Assembly (NCBI RefSeq): GCF_003412465.1
Contig: NZ_QTJV01000001.1
Location: 620,001-684,000, forward strand
From: Chitinophaga silvisoli
Lineage (GTDB): Bacteria; Bacteroidota; Bacteroidia; Chitinophagales; Chitinophagaceae
Length of the DNA: 64,000 nucleotides
Reading direction: 5' to 3'
Under the pieces are notes generated by a model. The model searched no databases and was not told where the DNA came from. It saw only the letters and a program-made list of their open reading frames with translations. The first letter of the stretch is position 1, and each line of letters starts with the position of its first letter. This document shows positions 45,617 to 54,391 of the stretch, piece after piece. Made by a program: the position numbers and the translations under genes.

Positions 45617-46009
45617 ATGAGAGAAGTAAAAATGTTATTATTAGCGATGATTTTATATGGTTGTGTCCCTAGTTTTAAATCAGAGGAAAAAGATAGATTG
45701 TACTTAAAAGAAATAAGTAGTAATTCAATAAAGCTAAAATGGTTCTTTTATTCTACAGTCTCATCAGAAACCCCAGATTATATTACTATACAAAAAGGGT
45801 CGCAAATAGATACAATTTGTATTGCCAATAATGTAGCTGATTTAAAATTCCAGAATGATATAATCACTATTGGGTTTTATGGGAATCCTCAAAAATATAC
45901 AGTGCCTATAGAGATTTCCCAGCAGGTAATGAGTTACGAAGTTATTATTGATACAACGTTTACAATAAAGTCACCCATACCCAGGAAATTTTATAAAAAA
46001 ATCGAATAG
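45617..46009 (+). CDS. small lipoprotein, unknown function
   Basis: 130 residues with a lipoprotein leader (MLLLAMILYGC, Cys about residue 16), then a soluble beta-rich part (KWFFYSTVSSETPDYITI; IIDTTFTIKSPIPRKF). Exported lipoproteins beside damaged immunity-like genes are sometimes surface immunity proteins, but nothing in the sequence proves it. A GC-rich hairpin follows the stop (46022-46049). Confidence 0.55.
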   Translation: MREVKMLLLAMILYGCVPSFKSEEKDRLYLKEISSNSIKLKWFFYSTVSSETPDYITIQKGSQIDTICIANNVADLKFQNDIITIGFYGNPQKYTVPIEISQQVMSYEVIIDTTFTIKSPIPRKFYKKIE

Positions 46010-46021
46010 ATCATCATACAG

Positions 46022-46049
46022 GCGGCTGTCCAAAAGACGGGGCAGCCGC
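46022..46049. repeat. hairpin GCGGCTGTCC / GGGCAGCCGC in the accessory island
   Basis: Ten paired positions (one G-T pair) around an AAAAGACG loop, much more GC-rich than its surroundings and without a T tract. It resembles the ends of some insertion sequences and could be a scar or a terminator-like hairpin. Confidence 0.5.
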
Positions 46050-46178
46050 TATGCATTCTACTGTTTGATAAATATAATCATAAGTCGTAACAGATCCATT
46101 TTAAAAAAGTTGGCGATCAGAAATATAATATAGTAAATTGGAATAAGAGTTTTTAAATACACATCCACACCAGCACCG

Positions 46179-46655
46179 ATGATAAAATTATACATAGGTT
46201 ATATACTGGCTGCAGTTTTCAATTTTTATGTGATTATGCTTTATTATGGGGTATCAACAGGATTTGCTAACTATGCTCCAGTAGCAGCCCTATTAGGCGC
46301 TTTGGTATTGTTTTCAGGCGCTGCTCCAATAATTTTATATAAGACAAGAGTCGGGTTAATTGTAGGAATAATCGGTTGTTTATTAATACTACCTTTTAGT
46401 ATTATGTTTCTAAAAAGCATTTTTGAAGATGAAATTTTTAATTGGAGGTTATTGTTGATTACTTTACCATCGATTCTTGTTTTTACCAGCATTTACTTTA
46501 CTACAAAAAGTCTCTTTAATAAGAATGGTTTATTACCTGATATACAAGCTAATAAATTGATCAAGCTTTTATTGTTTTTTACTCCAATATTACTGCTCAT
46601 CTTATATCTTATTTTTTATGGTCAATATTGGCATTGGAATATGTTCAGGATGTAA
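46179..46655 (+). CDS. small polytopic membrane protein, unknown function
   Basis: 158 residues with about five hydrophobic segments (about 5-25, 33-52, 58-80, 90-110, 130-150) and a short polar end. No motif recognised. AT-rich codon use. It could be an immunity protein against a membrane-active toxin, given its place in the island, but that is a guess. Confidence 0.55.
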   Translation: MIKLYIGYILAAVFNFYVIMLYYGVSTGFANYAPVAALLGALVLFSGAAPIILYKTRVGLIVGIIGCLLILPFSIMFLKSIFEDEIFNWRLLLITLPSILVFTSIYFTTKSLFNKNGLLPDIQANKLIKLLLFFTPILLLILYLIFYGQYWHWNMFRM

Positions 46656-46857
46656 TTCAAGTTTTTGGACTAATTATATTATAAACAACAAAGCGGCAGG
46701 TATTTGTTGTGATTTTGAGTGAGCTTTTACAGTATCGTTGTAAGTAATAACCATATCAAAAAGTAATAGATTTTTTCTTGCTCCTCCCCGGGTAATGCTT
46801 TAATATTTTCTATAATAAAAAGAGACACCCTCCTGTTTTTTTACCTACATTCGATCC

Positions 46858-47565
46858 ATGAACCGGTTATTCCTATTCTTCTCCCTTCTGATCGGTAACA
46901 CGGCGGTTTCACAGTCCGTCATCCTCACCTTTACCCACGAGGTGAACCATCAGCCTATGCGGGCAAACAAGGCTTACTATACTGCCCAGGGCGATACCTT
47001 TACCATTACCAAGTTCAAATACTATCTCAGTAATTTCTCATTTATCAGTGAAACAGAAGAAAACATCCGGCTCTCTCCCGAATACTTCCTGGTAAGTGAG
47101 GATAGTGCTGCCAGCAAAAAGGTCGTGCTCACAGGGCTCCCATTAGGGAGATATAAGGCAGTTTCTTTTATGATCGGGGTAGACAGCATCATGAACTGCA
47201 CGGGGGCACAGAGCGGCGCCTTAGACCCCATTTATGGCATGTTCTGGACCTGGAACAGTGGTTACATCATGGCTAAGCTGGAAGGCACATCCCCTGCTTC
47301 CCGCGTACCGGACCATTCATTGCAGTTTCATATCGGGGGGTACAGGGGTGCACACCAGTCTCAGCGTATGGTGCGATTAAATGCTCCTTTCGTAGTGGCA
47401 GCAGAAAAGACTGCGGTAATTAACCTGGTCGCCGATGCCGCTACCTGGTTCAATGGCGCAACGCCCATCCGGTTTAGTGAAACATCGGGATTTATGACCC
47501 CGGGTACGATAGGCGACCGCATCGCAGATAATTACAGCCACATGTTTTCCGTTAAATCGAAATAA
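46858..47565 (+). CDS. exported MbnP-like protein
   Basis: 235 residues with a signal peptide (MNRLFLFFSLLIGNTAVSQ). The mature part matches the MbnP family: an early LTFTHEVNHQPM, the GVDSIMNCTGAQSGALDP segment (about 116-134), GMFWTWNSGYIMAKLEG with conserved tryptophans, and a C-terminal VRLNAPF sheet. In methanotrophs MbnP carries a copper-binding kynurenine made from tryptophan by the diheme enzyme MbnH. The MbnH-like gene follows directly, with a one-base overlap. Copper handling is therefore likely. Confidence 0.82.
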   Translation: MNRLFLFFSLLIGNTAVSQSVILTFTHEVNHQPMRANKAYYTAQGDTFTITKFKYYLSNFSFISETEENIRLSPEYFLVSEDSAASKKVVLTGLPLGRYKAVSFMIGVDSIMNCTGAQSGALDPIYGMFWTWNSGYIMAKLEGTSPASRVPDHSLQFHIGGYRGAHQSQRMVRLNAPFVVAAEKTAVINLVADAATWFNGATPIRFSETSGFMTPGTIGDRIADNYSHMFSVKSK

Positions 47566-48611
47566 TGAATCAAAAGGCGACATATGTAATCATGGCTTTC
47601 TGCCTGTTCCTGCTGGGAATTAGTCTCAGGGGGAGAGGGCCGGGACCAGGTGTCACCTATGTTACGCTCAAATGGCCTGATAGTCTCCCGAAGCCCGTGT
47701 ATGACTTTTCTAAAAATCCGCTGACGAAGGAAGGGATTGCATTAGGCAGATACCTGTTCTACGATCCTAAGTTATCCCGCGATAGCTCTGTTTCCTGTGG
47801 ATTCTGTCACCAGCAGTTTGCTGCATTCGGGCATTTTGACCATCCATTGGCACATGGTGTATATGGCAGGATGGGAACACGATCAGTGCCTACCTTATTC
47901 AACCTGATCTGGCAAAAAGACTTCATGTGGGATGGAGGAGTCAATCACCTGGACATACAACCTATGTCGCCCATTACAGCAGAGAATGAAATGGATATGC
48001 CATTGAATGAACTCATAGAGCGACTGAAATGCAATGAAAAATACCAGCAACTATTTAAAGCAGCTTATGGTACAGAAGAGGTGACAAGTCAGCGGATGTT
48101 CAAGGCGCTGGCACAGTTCATGGCGACCATGATCAGCTTTGACAGTAAGTACGACAGTGTAAAAAGGAAAGAACCGGGAGTTGCCTTTACAGCAGAAGAA
48201 GCAGGCGGCTACAGTACTTTTCAGCAGAAGTGTGCAGGTTGTCATAAAGAGCCTTTCTTTACTGATTTCAGTGCTCGGAACAATGGGCTTCCTTACAGTC
48301 CGAATATGAATGATATGGGCCGGATGCGCATTACAAACAATACGGGAGATTATATGAAATTTAAAGTGCCCTCTTTACGCAATATATTGGTGAGTGCCCC
48401 TTACATGCATGATGGCCGTTTCTTTGATATTTTCCAGGTCTTTGCCATGTATGATCATGGACAGGAAAAAGGGAGTACCGTTGATCCTTTAGTCCGCGGT
48501 ATGCAACTGTCTCCAAAGGAACAACGGCAACTTTATATGTTTTTAAATACCCTTACGGATACACATTTCCTGAAGAATAAGGAATTCAGTGAAGTGATGA
48601 TAGACGATTAA
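47565..48611 (+). CDS. MbnH-like diheme cytochrome c peroxidase/MauG protein
   Basis: 348 residues, N-terminal membrane anchor or signal (MAFCLFLLGISLRGR). Two haem c sites CxxCH are seen: CGFCHQ (about residue 76) and CAGCHKE (about 225), with the FKVPSLRNILVSAPYMHDG segment typical of the MauG/CcpA fold. By analogy with MbnH it would oxidise a tryptophan of its partner MbnP. It is translationally coupled to the MbnP-like gene. Ordinary cytochrome c peroxidase activity is an alternative. Confidence 0.85.
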   Translation: MNQKATYVIMAFCLFLLGISLRGRGPGPGVTYVTLKWPDSLPKPVYDFSKNPLTKEGIALGRYLFYDPKLSRDSSVSCGFCHQQFAAFGHFDHPLAHGVYGRMGTRSVPTLFNLIWQKDFMWDGGVNHLDIQPMSPITAENEMDMPLNELIERLKCNEKYQQLFKAAYGTEEVTSQRMFKALAQFMATMISFDSKYDSVKRKEPGVAFTAEEAGGYSTFQQKCAGCHKEPFFTDFSARNNGLPYSPNMNDMGRMRITNNTGDYMKFKVPSLRNILVSAPYMHDGRFFDIFQVFAMYDHGQEKGSTVDPLVRGMQLSPKEQRQLYMFLNTLTDTHFLKNKEFSEVMIDD

Positions 48612-49175
48612 TTACTTTTTCTTTCTCCTCCAGCAATCTGCTACATGGTCATCTACCATACCCGTTGCCTGCATAAACGCATAACAAATAGTAGACCCTA
48701 CAAACTTAAATCCACGCTTGAGCAGATCTTTACTCATGGCATCAGAAATAGCTGTTTTAGCAGGTAATTCACTTAATGATTTGAAGTGATTAATGATTGG
48801 CTCTCCACCAACAAAACTCCAGATATATTTATCAAAACTGCCGAATTCTTTCTGCACTTCCAGGAATGCTTTCGCATTGAGCACAGTCCCGTTTATTTTT
48901 AACCGGTTACGGATAATACCGGCATCCGCCATGAGCGATTCGATCTTTTTATCGGTGTATTTAGCAATCTTCTTTGCATCCCAGTTATCGAATGCTTTGC
49001 GGTAGTTTTCTCTCTTGGTAAGCACAGTGTACCAGCTAAGTCCGGCCTGCGCACCTTCGAGATTGATCATTTCGAACAAGCGGGTATCGTCGTGTTGCGG
49101 AACACCCCATTCATTGTCGTGGTAGTCTTTGTAAAGCTGGTCTTTGTTAGACCAGGAGCAGCGGTTTGGTTCCAT
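48612..49175 (-). CDS. tag: DNA-3-methyladenine glycosylase I
   Basis: Removes 3-methyladenine from alkylated DNA. 187 residues, usual size. Helix-hairpin-helix fold with the zinc site made by an N-terminal Cys (NRCSWSN), His in YHDNEWGVP and the C-terminal DDHVADCW, and the GLSWYTVLTKR segment for base binding. Ends directly against the MbnH-like gene (no spacer). Confidence 0.95.
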   Translation of the reverse strand: MEPNRCSWSNKDQLYKDYHDNEWGVPQHDDTRLFEMINLEGAQAGLSWYTVLTKRENYRKAFDNWDAKKIAKYTDKKIESLMADAGIIRNRLKINGTVLNAKAFLEVQKEFGSFDKYIWSFVGGEPIINHFKSLSELPAKTAISDAMSKDLLKRGFKFVGSTICYAFMQATGMVDDHVADCWRRKKK

Positions 49176-49248
49176 AGCCGCAATTTAAACAAAAAGGGGG
49201 CGACTCATAAATATTATGAGGCAAGTTTTATTTATTTCGTAAATACCG

Positions 49249-49788
49249 TTAGGTAAGTAGCACTTCTTTTACCGTTTCATTGCCCGGCAGGTCAACAGCC
49301 ACGATGATCACTTTCCCGTTGGGAGGTAAGTGGTCTGTTTTATAATGCCAGTCCACCCCATTCCGTGCAGGTACAGCCTTTCCTCTTTCCAGTAAATTAC
49401 CCTGGGCATCCATGACACGTACGCTTACTTCTGCCACCCTGAATTCATTTTTCGCTCTTACTATCACAGTGGTGTCTTCGAATTGGATATTTTGAATTTC
49501 GGGAGACTGATAGGCATCTTTCACGGCCATATTGTAAGCATTTTGCCCCGGGCCAGCCAGCGATTTGTAGTAAGCTTTTATTTCCGGGTCCTGTATGATC
49601 ACTTTGGCATAAGCGGCGGCCACTTTCATTTTATACCGTGCTTCCAGCTGTTTTATTGTGGGTGGATACTTAGACGGACCACGTTTTTTCGCTATGATGA
49701 TCTGTCCATTCCTTTCGTAAATCGTGATTTCATCGCCGAGTGAACCGGTAACGGCCTGTAGCAGTAAATTGTCTTTAACAAGTGCCAT
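49249..49788 (-). CDS. conserved Bacteroidota protein of unknown function
   Basis: 179 residues, no signal peptide. The N-terminal half begins LLLQAVTGSLGDEITIYERNG and then a basic stretch (KKRGPSKYPPTIKQLEARYK), the C-terminal half is an immunoglobulin-like beta domain (EFRVAEVSVRVMDAQGNLLE, about 118-137). I do not recognise the family. Upstream on its own strand lies a set of 11-bp direct repeats (49937-49973), about 150 bp from its start, which may control it. Confidence 0.7.
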   Translation of the reverse strand: MALVKDNLLLQAVTGSLGDEITIYERNGQIIIAKKRGPSKYPPTIKQLEARYKMKVAAAYAKVIIQDPEIKAYYKSLAGPGQNAYNMAVKDAYQSPEIQNIQFEDTTVIVRAKNEFRVAEVSVRVMDAQGNLLERGKAVPARNGVDWHYKTDHLPPNGKVIIVAVDLPGNETVKEVLLT

Positions 49789-50047
49789 ATAAGCAATTTT
49801 GGAGTTATTAATTGGGGTTATAAGATCAATTTACTGATTAGTTTGGTAATTCGGTGCTTCTTCGATACTAAATGAGTACTAATACATCACTTAATATTCA
49901 CCTCAATATCCAATTGATATATAAGCGCCCTTTTAATGACCTTATGGTAACCTTATAGTGACCTTTGGGTAACGATATCACAGTATAAGAGTCTGAGCGT
50001 ATAGGCCGAATAAGATTTTATTATGGATTTATAATCCCCAAAAAAGA
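49789..50047. other. intergenic region upstream of the unknown gene
   Basis: About 260 bp without a gene. It holds the three 11-bp direct repeats (49937-49973) and otherwise AT-rich DNA. The remaining part up to 50136 is taken by the terminator of the DUF4954 gene. Confidence 0.5.
49937..49973. promoter_or_regulatory. three 11-bp direct repeats, probable regulator binding sites
   Basis: TGACCTTATGG, TAACCTTATAG, TGACCTTTGGG and a partial TAAC follow each other with an exact 11-bp period, about one helical turn. PhoB/OmpR-class response regulators bind 11-bp direct repeats, so this may be such a box. It lies about 150 bp before the start of the gene at 49788 (minus strand). Confidence 0.5.
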
Positions 50048-50090
50048 ACCGCCCCCATTGCTGATGCCTTAGGCATCAGCAATGGGGGCG
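50048..50090 (-). terminator. strong terminator of the glmS-DUF4954 operon
   Basis: A perfect 20-bp stem (50048-50067 with 50071-50090, core GCCCCCATTGCTGATG) and a 3-base loop. On the minus strand it is followed by TTCTTTTTT, so it terminates transcripts coming from DUF4954. Confidence 0.88.
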
Positions 50091-50136
50091 GGCACAAATG
50101 GCCTGCGGCCAGCTTCTTAAATATGATATTTATAAC

Positions 50137-52347
50137 CTACGCCAGCAATTTAATCAGCGCTTTCACCTTTTGCTTATACACCACCAGATCCTCCTGCGTC
50201 TGTTTTATAAAACTATTATCTTCCAGTTTCCCAACCACCGCATCCATCTCTGCTTCCGTTTCATACGTCATCTTCCTGAATGGATTCTCATAATCCTTTG
50301 CCCTGGATTTGTAAATACCTTCTGTCAATACTGCCTGGGTTTGAATAGATGCCTGCAGGCATTCAACGAAGAAATCAGCATTAAAATCAGCAATTGTTTT
50401 CTCCTGGATATACAGCAGTGATGCAATTGAATGCTGCAGTTTATCTGTCGCATATTGTTTGCCTATCTCCTGGTATTGCTCGTGCAGATCGGCCCAGCTA
50501 CTGATTTTATTTTCACGGATACCTTCTTTCAATGCGTGTAGGGTAGATGCCGGCATGAGTTGTCCGCCTACATTATGCCAGGGTTCGCGTTGTGCGGTAA
50601 GTGCTATGTTGTGAATAGCCTCAAATGTTTTGATCTCATTTGTTTCTACAAACTGCATTACGTTTTTCACCGCATACAATACGATCAGTGCACGGAACAG
50701 CGGATAGGTTTTGTGTACTTTCAATAAGTGCACTTCACGATTGCTATTCTCCACACCTTTGACCAGGATCTTCAGCTTTGCTACATCACCTGGATGATTG
50801 AGCAACAGATCTTGTCCTTTCTGGCGGTAATTCATTTCCGTCAGCTCCTGGCAATCAGTTTCTGTATACAGGTACCATGCTTTGCCGGTAGCAGCTTCCA
50901 TCAGTGCCATGGCATGAATCATTTCCTCTACACTATCAGGAGCCAGGTAATCGTATTCTATCAGCTGTGTCTTGTCAGTACGCTTGTCACGGTCCAGGTA
51001 TTTCCAGGAATTGCGTGCCAGTGCATACATATTATGCAGGAACCAATAGCCTGTCATGATCTTCAGACAATTGTGCTGTTCATCATTAATCACGAGGCTG
51101 AACGGAAATGGAATATCCATCTCCTGCATATAATTTCCTTTGGCAATGAGGGTGAAGGTGGCAAAGCGGGAATTGTGTTTTAAACTTACGCAGAGTCCCG
51201 GCCAGAAGCCGCGTCCTGCTATGATTTCACCATCAGGACCTCTTGAGTTGTGGTTGGACCCGATGGTAGCACCGGCTGCCATATTGCTCTGTCCCATAAT
51301 GAGGGCCGCACATAAAAAGGAGTTGTTATGGTGCTGCTCATGTGCCGGGAAGATGAGTGAATTCAATACTTCGCAGCAGGAGATGGTGGCATTGTTTCCC
51401 AGGTAAGAGTTGATCAGCCGCGCGCCATACTTTAGCTGTGAATGGGAAGCCATGATGAAGCGTACGGCTTTCACACCATAGAATACGCGGCATCCATAGC
51501 CTACGATACCATTCACCAGTTCACATCCTTCACCTATTTGAGTGGTTGCTTCTGCACTACTATTGATGGTAACATTTTTTATTTTATTCGCACCTTTCAG
51601 GTAAGCATCAGTGCCGATCATTACATCCTTGAGGATGCTAACATTCTTGATCACACAGCGGTCGCCTACCATACCATAGTAACCACGTTTCTTATCGAAC
51701 TGTTGCTCGGTAAAGGATTTGAATTTATCCTGCAATGTCTTGTCGTCACGGTTACGTGTCCACAGCCATGCATCGCCGGGCAGCATGCCATCGAAGGGCA
51801 TGATAGACCTGCCACCATTTTCGTTGCATAGCTCCAGCCAGATGCGAACGCTTTCAGGTTCGCCGTCTTTCACAATACCGTTCCCGAATTTAGCGTGACC
51901 GGTAGTGGCCATTTCATTTACATTACAGATCATCACTTCATTACCTATCAGGTAATGGGAGAGGAAGTTCACATTGTGCACGACTACATTGTCGCCGAAG
52001 TCGCAGGAAGAAATTGTACTGTTGTACAATCCCACAGGGAGCCTTAGGTTGTGGAACTCCAGGTAATAGGGTTCCAGTTTACCGATACGCACAAGACCAA
52101 AGAAATGGCAGTGCTTGACCAGTTGGGGATTGAAATCATTCGTAACAGAAATATTATTCCAATTGTCAGAAGTGTTGTCATTTCTAACAAGCGTCTCTAT
52201 CTCCAGAGCAGATAGATGCCGGTAGATGTTGGACTTTCCCCATTGCTGATTACGGAGATAGTATTCATCTTTTCCTTCCGGCAGATAAGGCGCTGCTACA
52301 AAATTGTACCCCAGCTCAACGAGCGGTTTTTTCTGTATCAGGTTCAT
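50137..52347 (-). CDS. DUF4954 family protein with left-handed beta-helix
   Basis: 736 residues, no signal peptide. The middle part has hexapeptide-like repeats (VVVHNVNFLSHYLIGNEVMI; CVIKNVSILKDVMIGTDAYL; TTQIGEGCELVNGIVGYGCRV) of the acyl/nucleotidyl transferase beta-helix type. The C-terminal 200 residues are helical. DUF4954 is a Bacteroidota and Spirochaetota family without defined activity. The gene follows glmS on the same strand after 15 bp, so a role around amino-sugar metabolism is likely. Its N-terminus MNLIQKKPLVELGYNFVAAP is typical for the family. Confidence 0.8.
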   Translation of the reverse strand: MNLIQKKPLVELGYNFVAAPYLPEGKDEYYLRNQQWGKSNIYRHLSALEIETLVRNDNTSDNWNNISVTNDFNPQLVKHCHFFGLVRIGKLEPYYLEFHNLRLPVGLYNSTISSCDFGDNVVVHNVNFLSHYLIGNEVMICNVNEMATTGHAKFGNGIVKDGEPESVRIWLELCNENGGRSIMPFDGMLPGDAWLWTRNRDDKTLQDKFKSFTEQQFDKKRGYYGMVGDRCVIKNVSILKDVMIGTDAYLKGANKIKNVTINSSAEATTQIGEGCELVNGIVGYGCRVFYGVKAVRFIMASHSQLKYGARLINSYLGNNATISCCEVLNSLIFPAHEQHHNNSFLCAALIMGQSNMAAGATIGSNHNSRGPDGEIIAGRGFWPGLCVSLKHNSRFATFTLIAKGNYMQEMDIPFPFSLVINDEQHNCLKIMTGYWFLHNMYALARNSWKYLDRDKRTDKTQLIEYDYLAPDSVEEMIHAMALMEAATGKAWYLYTETDCQELTEMNYRQKGQDLLLNHPGDVAKLKILVKGVENSNREVHLLKVHKTYPLFRALIVLYAVKNVMQFVETNEIKTFEAIHNIALTAQREPWHNVGGQLMPASTLHALKEGIRENKISSWADLHEQYQEIGKQYATDKLQHSIASLLYIQEKTIADFNADFFVECLQASIQTQAVLTEGIYKSRAKDYENPFRKMTYETEAEMDAVVGKLEDNSFIKQTQEDLVVYKQKVKALIKLLA

Positions 52348-52362
52348 GTAAGCGTTTTGAGA

Positions 52363-54198
52363 TTATTCAACAGTCACAGACTTGGCCAGATTTCTTGGCT
52401 TATCCACATCATATCCTTTCAGTACGCCGACGTGGTAGGCGAGCAGTTGTAAAGGAATTACAGAAACAATAGGAGCTACCAGTTCGTCAGCTTCCGGAAC
52501 AGTGATCACATCGTCCGCCATAGCAGGAATGGTGAGGTCGCCTTCTGTCACTACAGCAATTACCTTGCCTTTGCGGGCTTTGATCTCCTGGATGTTGGAT
52601 ACTACTTTCTCATAATAGCTGTCGCGGGTGGCTACAAATACCACCGGCAGATTTTCGTCTACCAGGGCGATAGGGCCGTGTTTCATTTCGGCGGCAGGGT
52701 ATCCTTCTGCGTGTATATAGGAGATCTCTTTCAGTTTAAGGGCACCTTCCAGTGCAACAGGGAAGTTATAACCACGACCCAGGTAGAGGAAGTCGCGGGC
52801 ATCCTTGTATTTAGCTGCGATTTCTTTGATCTGTTCATTCAGTTGCAGGGCTGCAGCTACTTTTTCAGGAATGTGGTCCAGTTCATCGAGCAGGTGCTGG
52901 AAGCGCTGTTCGGTGATACTACCTTTCTCCATTGCTACTTTCAGACCTATCAGGCATAATACAGCCAGCTGGGCGGTAAATGCTTTGGTACTTGCCACCC
53001 CGATTTCAGGACCGGCATGTGTATAAGCACCTGCATCAGAAATACGGGCGATAGAAGAACCTACTACGTTACACACGCCTAAGATGGTAGCGCCTTTTTT
53101 CTTGGCGGCTTCTATGGCTACCAGGGTATCGGCAGTTTCGCCGGATTGTGATACTGCTATGATCACATCTCCTTCTCCTACCACCGGGTTGCGATAGCGG
53201 AATTCAGAAGCATATTCTACTTCTACAGGTATGCGGCACAGTTCTTCGATCATATATTCTGCTACCAGGCCTGCATGCCAGGAGGTACCGCAGGCAACGA
53301 TGATGATGCGTTTAGCGCCTGCCAGCTGTGACAGGTGATCACGGATACCACCGATAGTGAGCGTTCCTTTTTTCGCATCCAGGCGGCCACGTAGGCTATC
53401 CAGGATGGTTTGTGGTTGTTCAAATACCTCTTTGAGCATGAAATGATCAAAGCCGCCTTTTTCAATAGCCGCCAGCTCGATATCCAGTTTCTGGATATAA
53501 GGCGTTTGTCTTTCGTTGGAGATATTTTTCAGGATCAGTTCATCAGCCTTGATAATGGCGATTTCGTAATCGTTTACATATACTACTTCTTTTGTATATT
53601 CTACGATAGGTGAAGCATCGGAAGCGAGGAAATGCTCGCCTTTGCCCACGCCTATTACCAGGGGGCTACCTTTACGTGCAGCGATCAGGGTATCGGGGTT
53701 GTCCTGGTCTACAATCACGATTACATAGGCCCCTACTACTCTTTTCAGGGCAATGCGCAGGGCTTCTTCCAGGCCACACTGATTGCTTTGCTGAATCTCT
53801 TCGATGAAGTGAATCAGTACTTCGGTATCGGTATCGCTGCTGAACTGATGTCCTTTGTTCAACAATTCCTGTTTCAGCTGGGTATAATTTTCAATGATCC
53901 CATTGTGAATCATGGCCAGCTTACCATTCCCTGAAGTATGGGGATGAGAGTTCCTGTCACATGGTTCGCCATGGGTTGCCCAGCGGGTATGCCCAATTGC
54001 AATGTGACTGCTTGTGTTCTTTCCGGTCAGGTAATCTTCCAGTTCGGATACTTTACCTTTTTTCTTATAGACCTTAAGGCCATCGTTCATTAGGGCAACT
54101 CCGGCACTGTCGTAGCCACGATATTCCAATCTTTTCAATCCTTTGAGAACGATGGGGTAGGCTTCTCGTTGGCCTATATAAGCGACTATTCCGCACAT
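52363..54198 (-). CDS. glmS: glutamine-fructose-6-phosphate aminotransferase
   Basis: Makes glucosamine-6-phosphate from fructose-6-phosphate and glutamine, the entry to peptidoglycan and lipopolysaccharide. 611 residues: N-terminal glutaminase domain with Cys2 as nucleophile (MCGIVAYIG), then two SIS domains (about 290-430 and 460-600) and the conserved C-terminal VDKPRNLAKSVTVE. No glmS ribozyme is visible upstream. It is the first gene of the operon with DUF4954. Confidence 0.97.
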   Translation of the reverse strand: MCGIVAYIGQREAYPIVLKGLKRLEYRGYDSAGVALMNDGLKVYKKKGKVSELEDYLTGKNTSSHIAIGHTRWATHGEPCDRNSHPHTSGNGKLAMIHNGIIENYTQLKQELLNKGHQFSSDTDTEVLIHFIEEIQQSNQCGLEEALRIALKRVVGAYVIVIVDQDNPDTLIAARKGSPLVIGVGKGEHFLASDASPIVEYTKEVVYVNDYEIAIIKADELILKNISNERQTPYIQKLDIELAAIEKGGFDHFMLKEVFEQPQTILDSLRGRLDAKKGTLTIGGIRDHLSQLAGAKRIIIVACGTSWHAGLVAEYMIEELCRIPVEVEYASEFRYRNPVVGEGDVIIAVSQSGETADTLVAIEAAKKKGATILGVCNVVGSSIARISDAGAYTHAGPEIGVASTKAFTAQLAVLCLIGLKVAMEKGSITEQRFQHLLDELDHIPEKVAAALQLNEQIKEIAAKYKDARDFLYLGRGYNFPVALEGALKLKEISYIHAEGYPAAEMKHGPIALVDENLPVVFVATRDSYYEKVVSNIQEIKARKGKVIAVVTEGDLTIPAMADDVITVPEADELVAPIVSVIPLQLLAYHVGVLKGYDVDKPRNLAKSVTVE

Positions 54199-54391
54199 AT
54201 TGTTTTTCAGTTTTTACATGGAGATGGGGTGCAATATGCCTAAAAAATGTGAAAATCATACAAATAAAGGGTAAGAAAGTTTAAATATAATCTAATGATC
54301 ATGATATAGTTAAGGTCAGAAAGCGCTGCTTCTAATATGGCGAATGCCTGGAAAATGCGTAATTTGTCCCGGAAATTGAATAAGTTATCCT

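Noticed and set aside
54199..54391. glmS ribozyme or riboswitch upstream of glmS
   Set aside because: No ribozyme-like core is visible, and the region is short and AT-rich.
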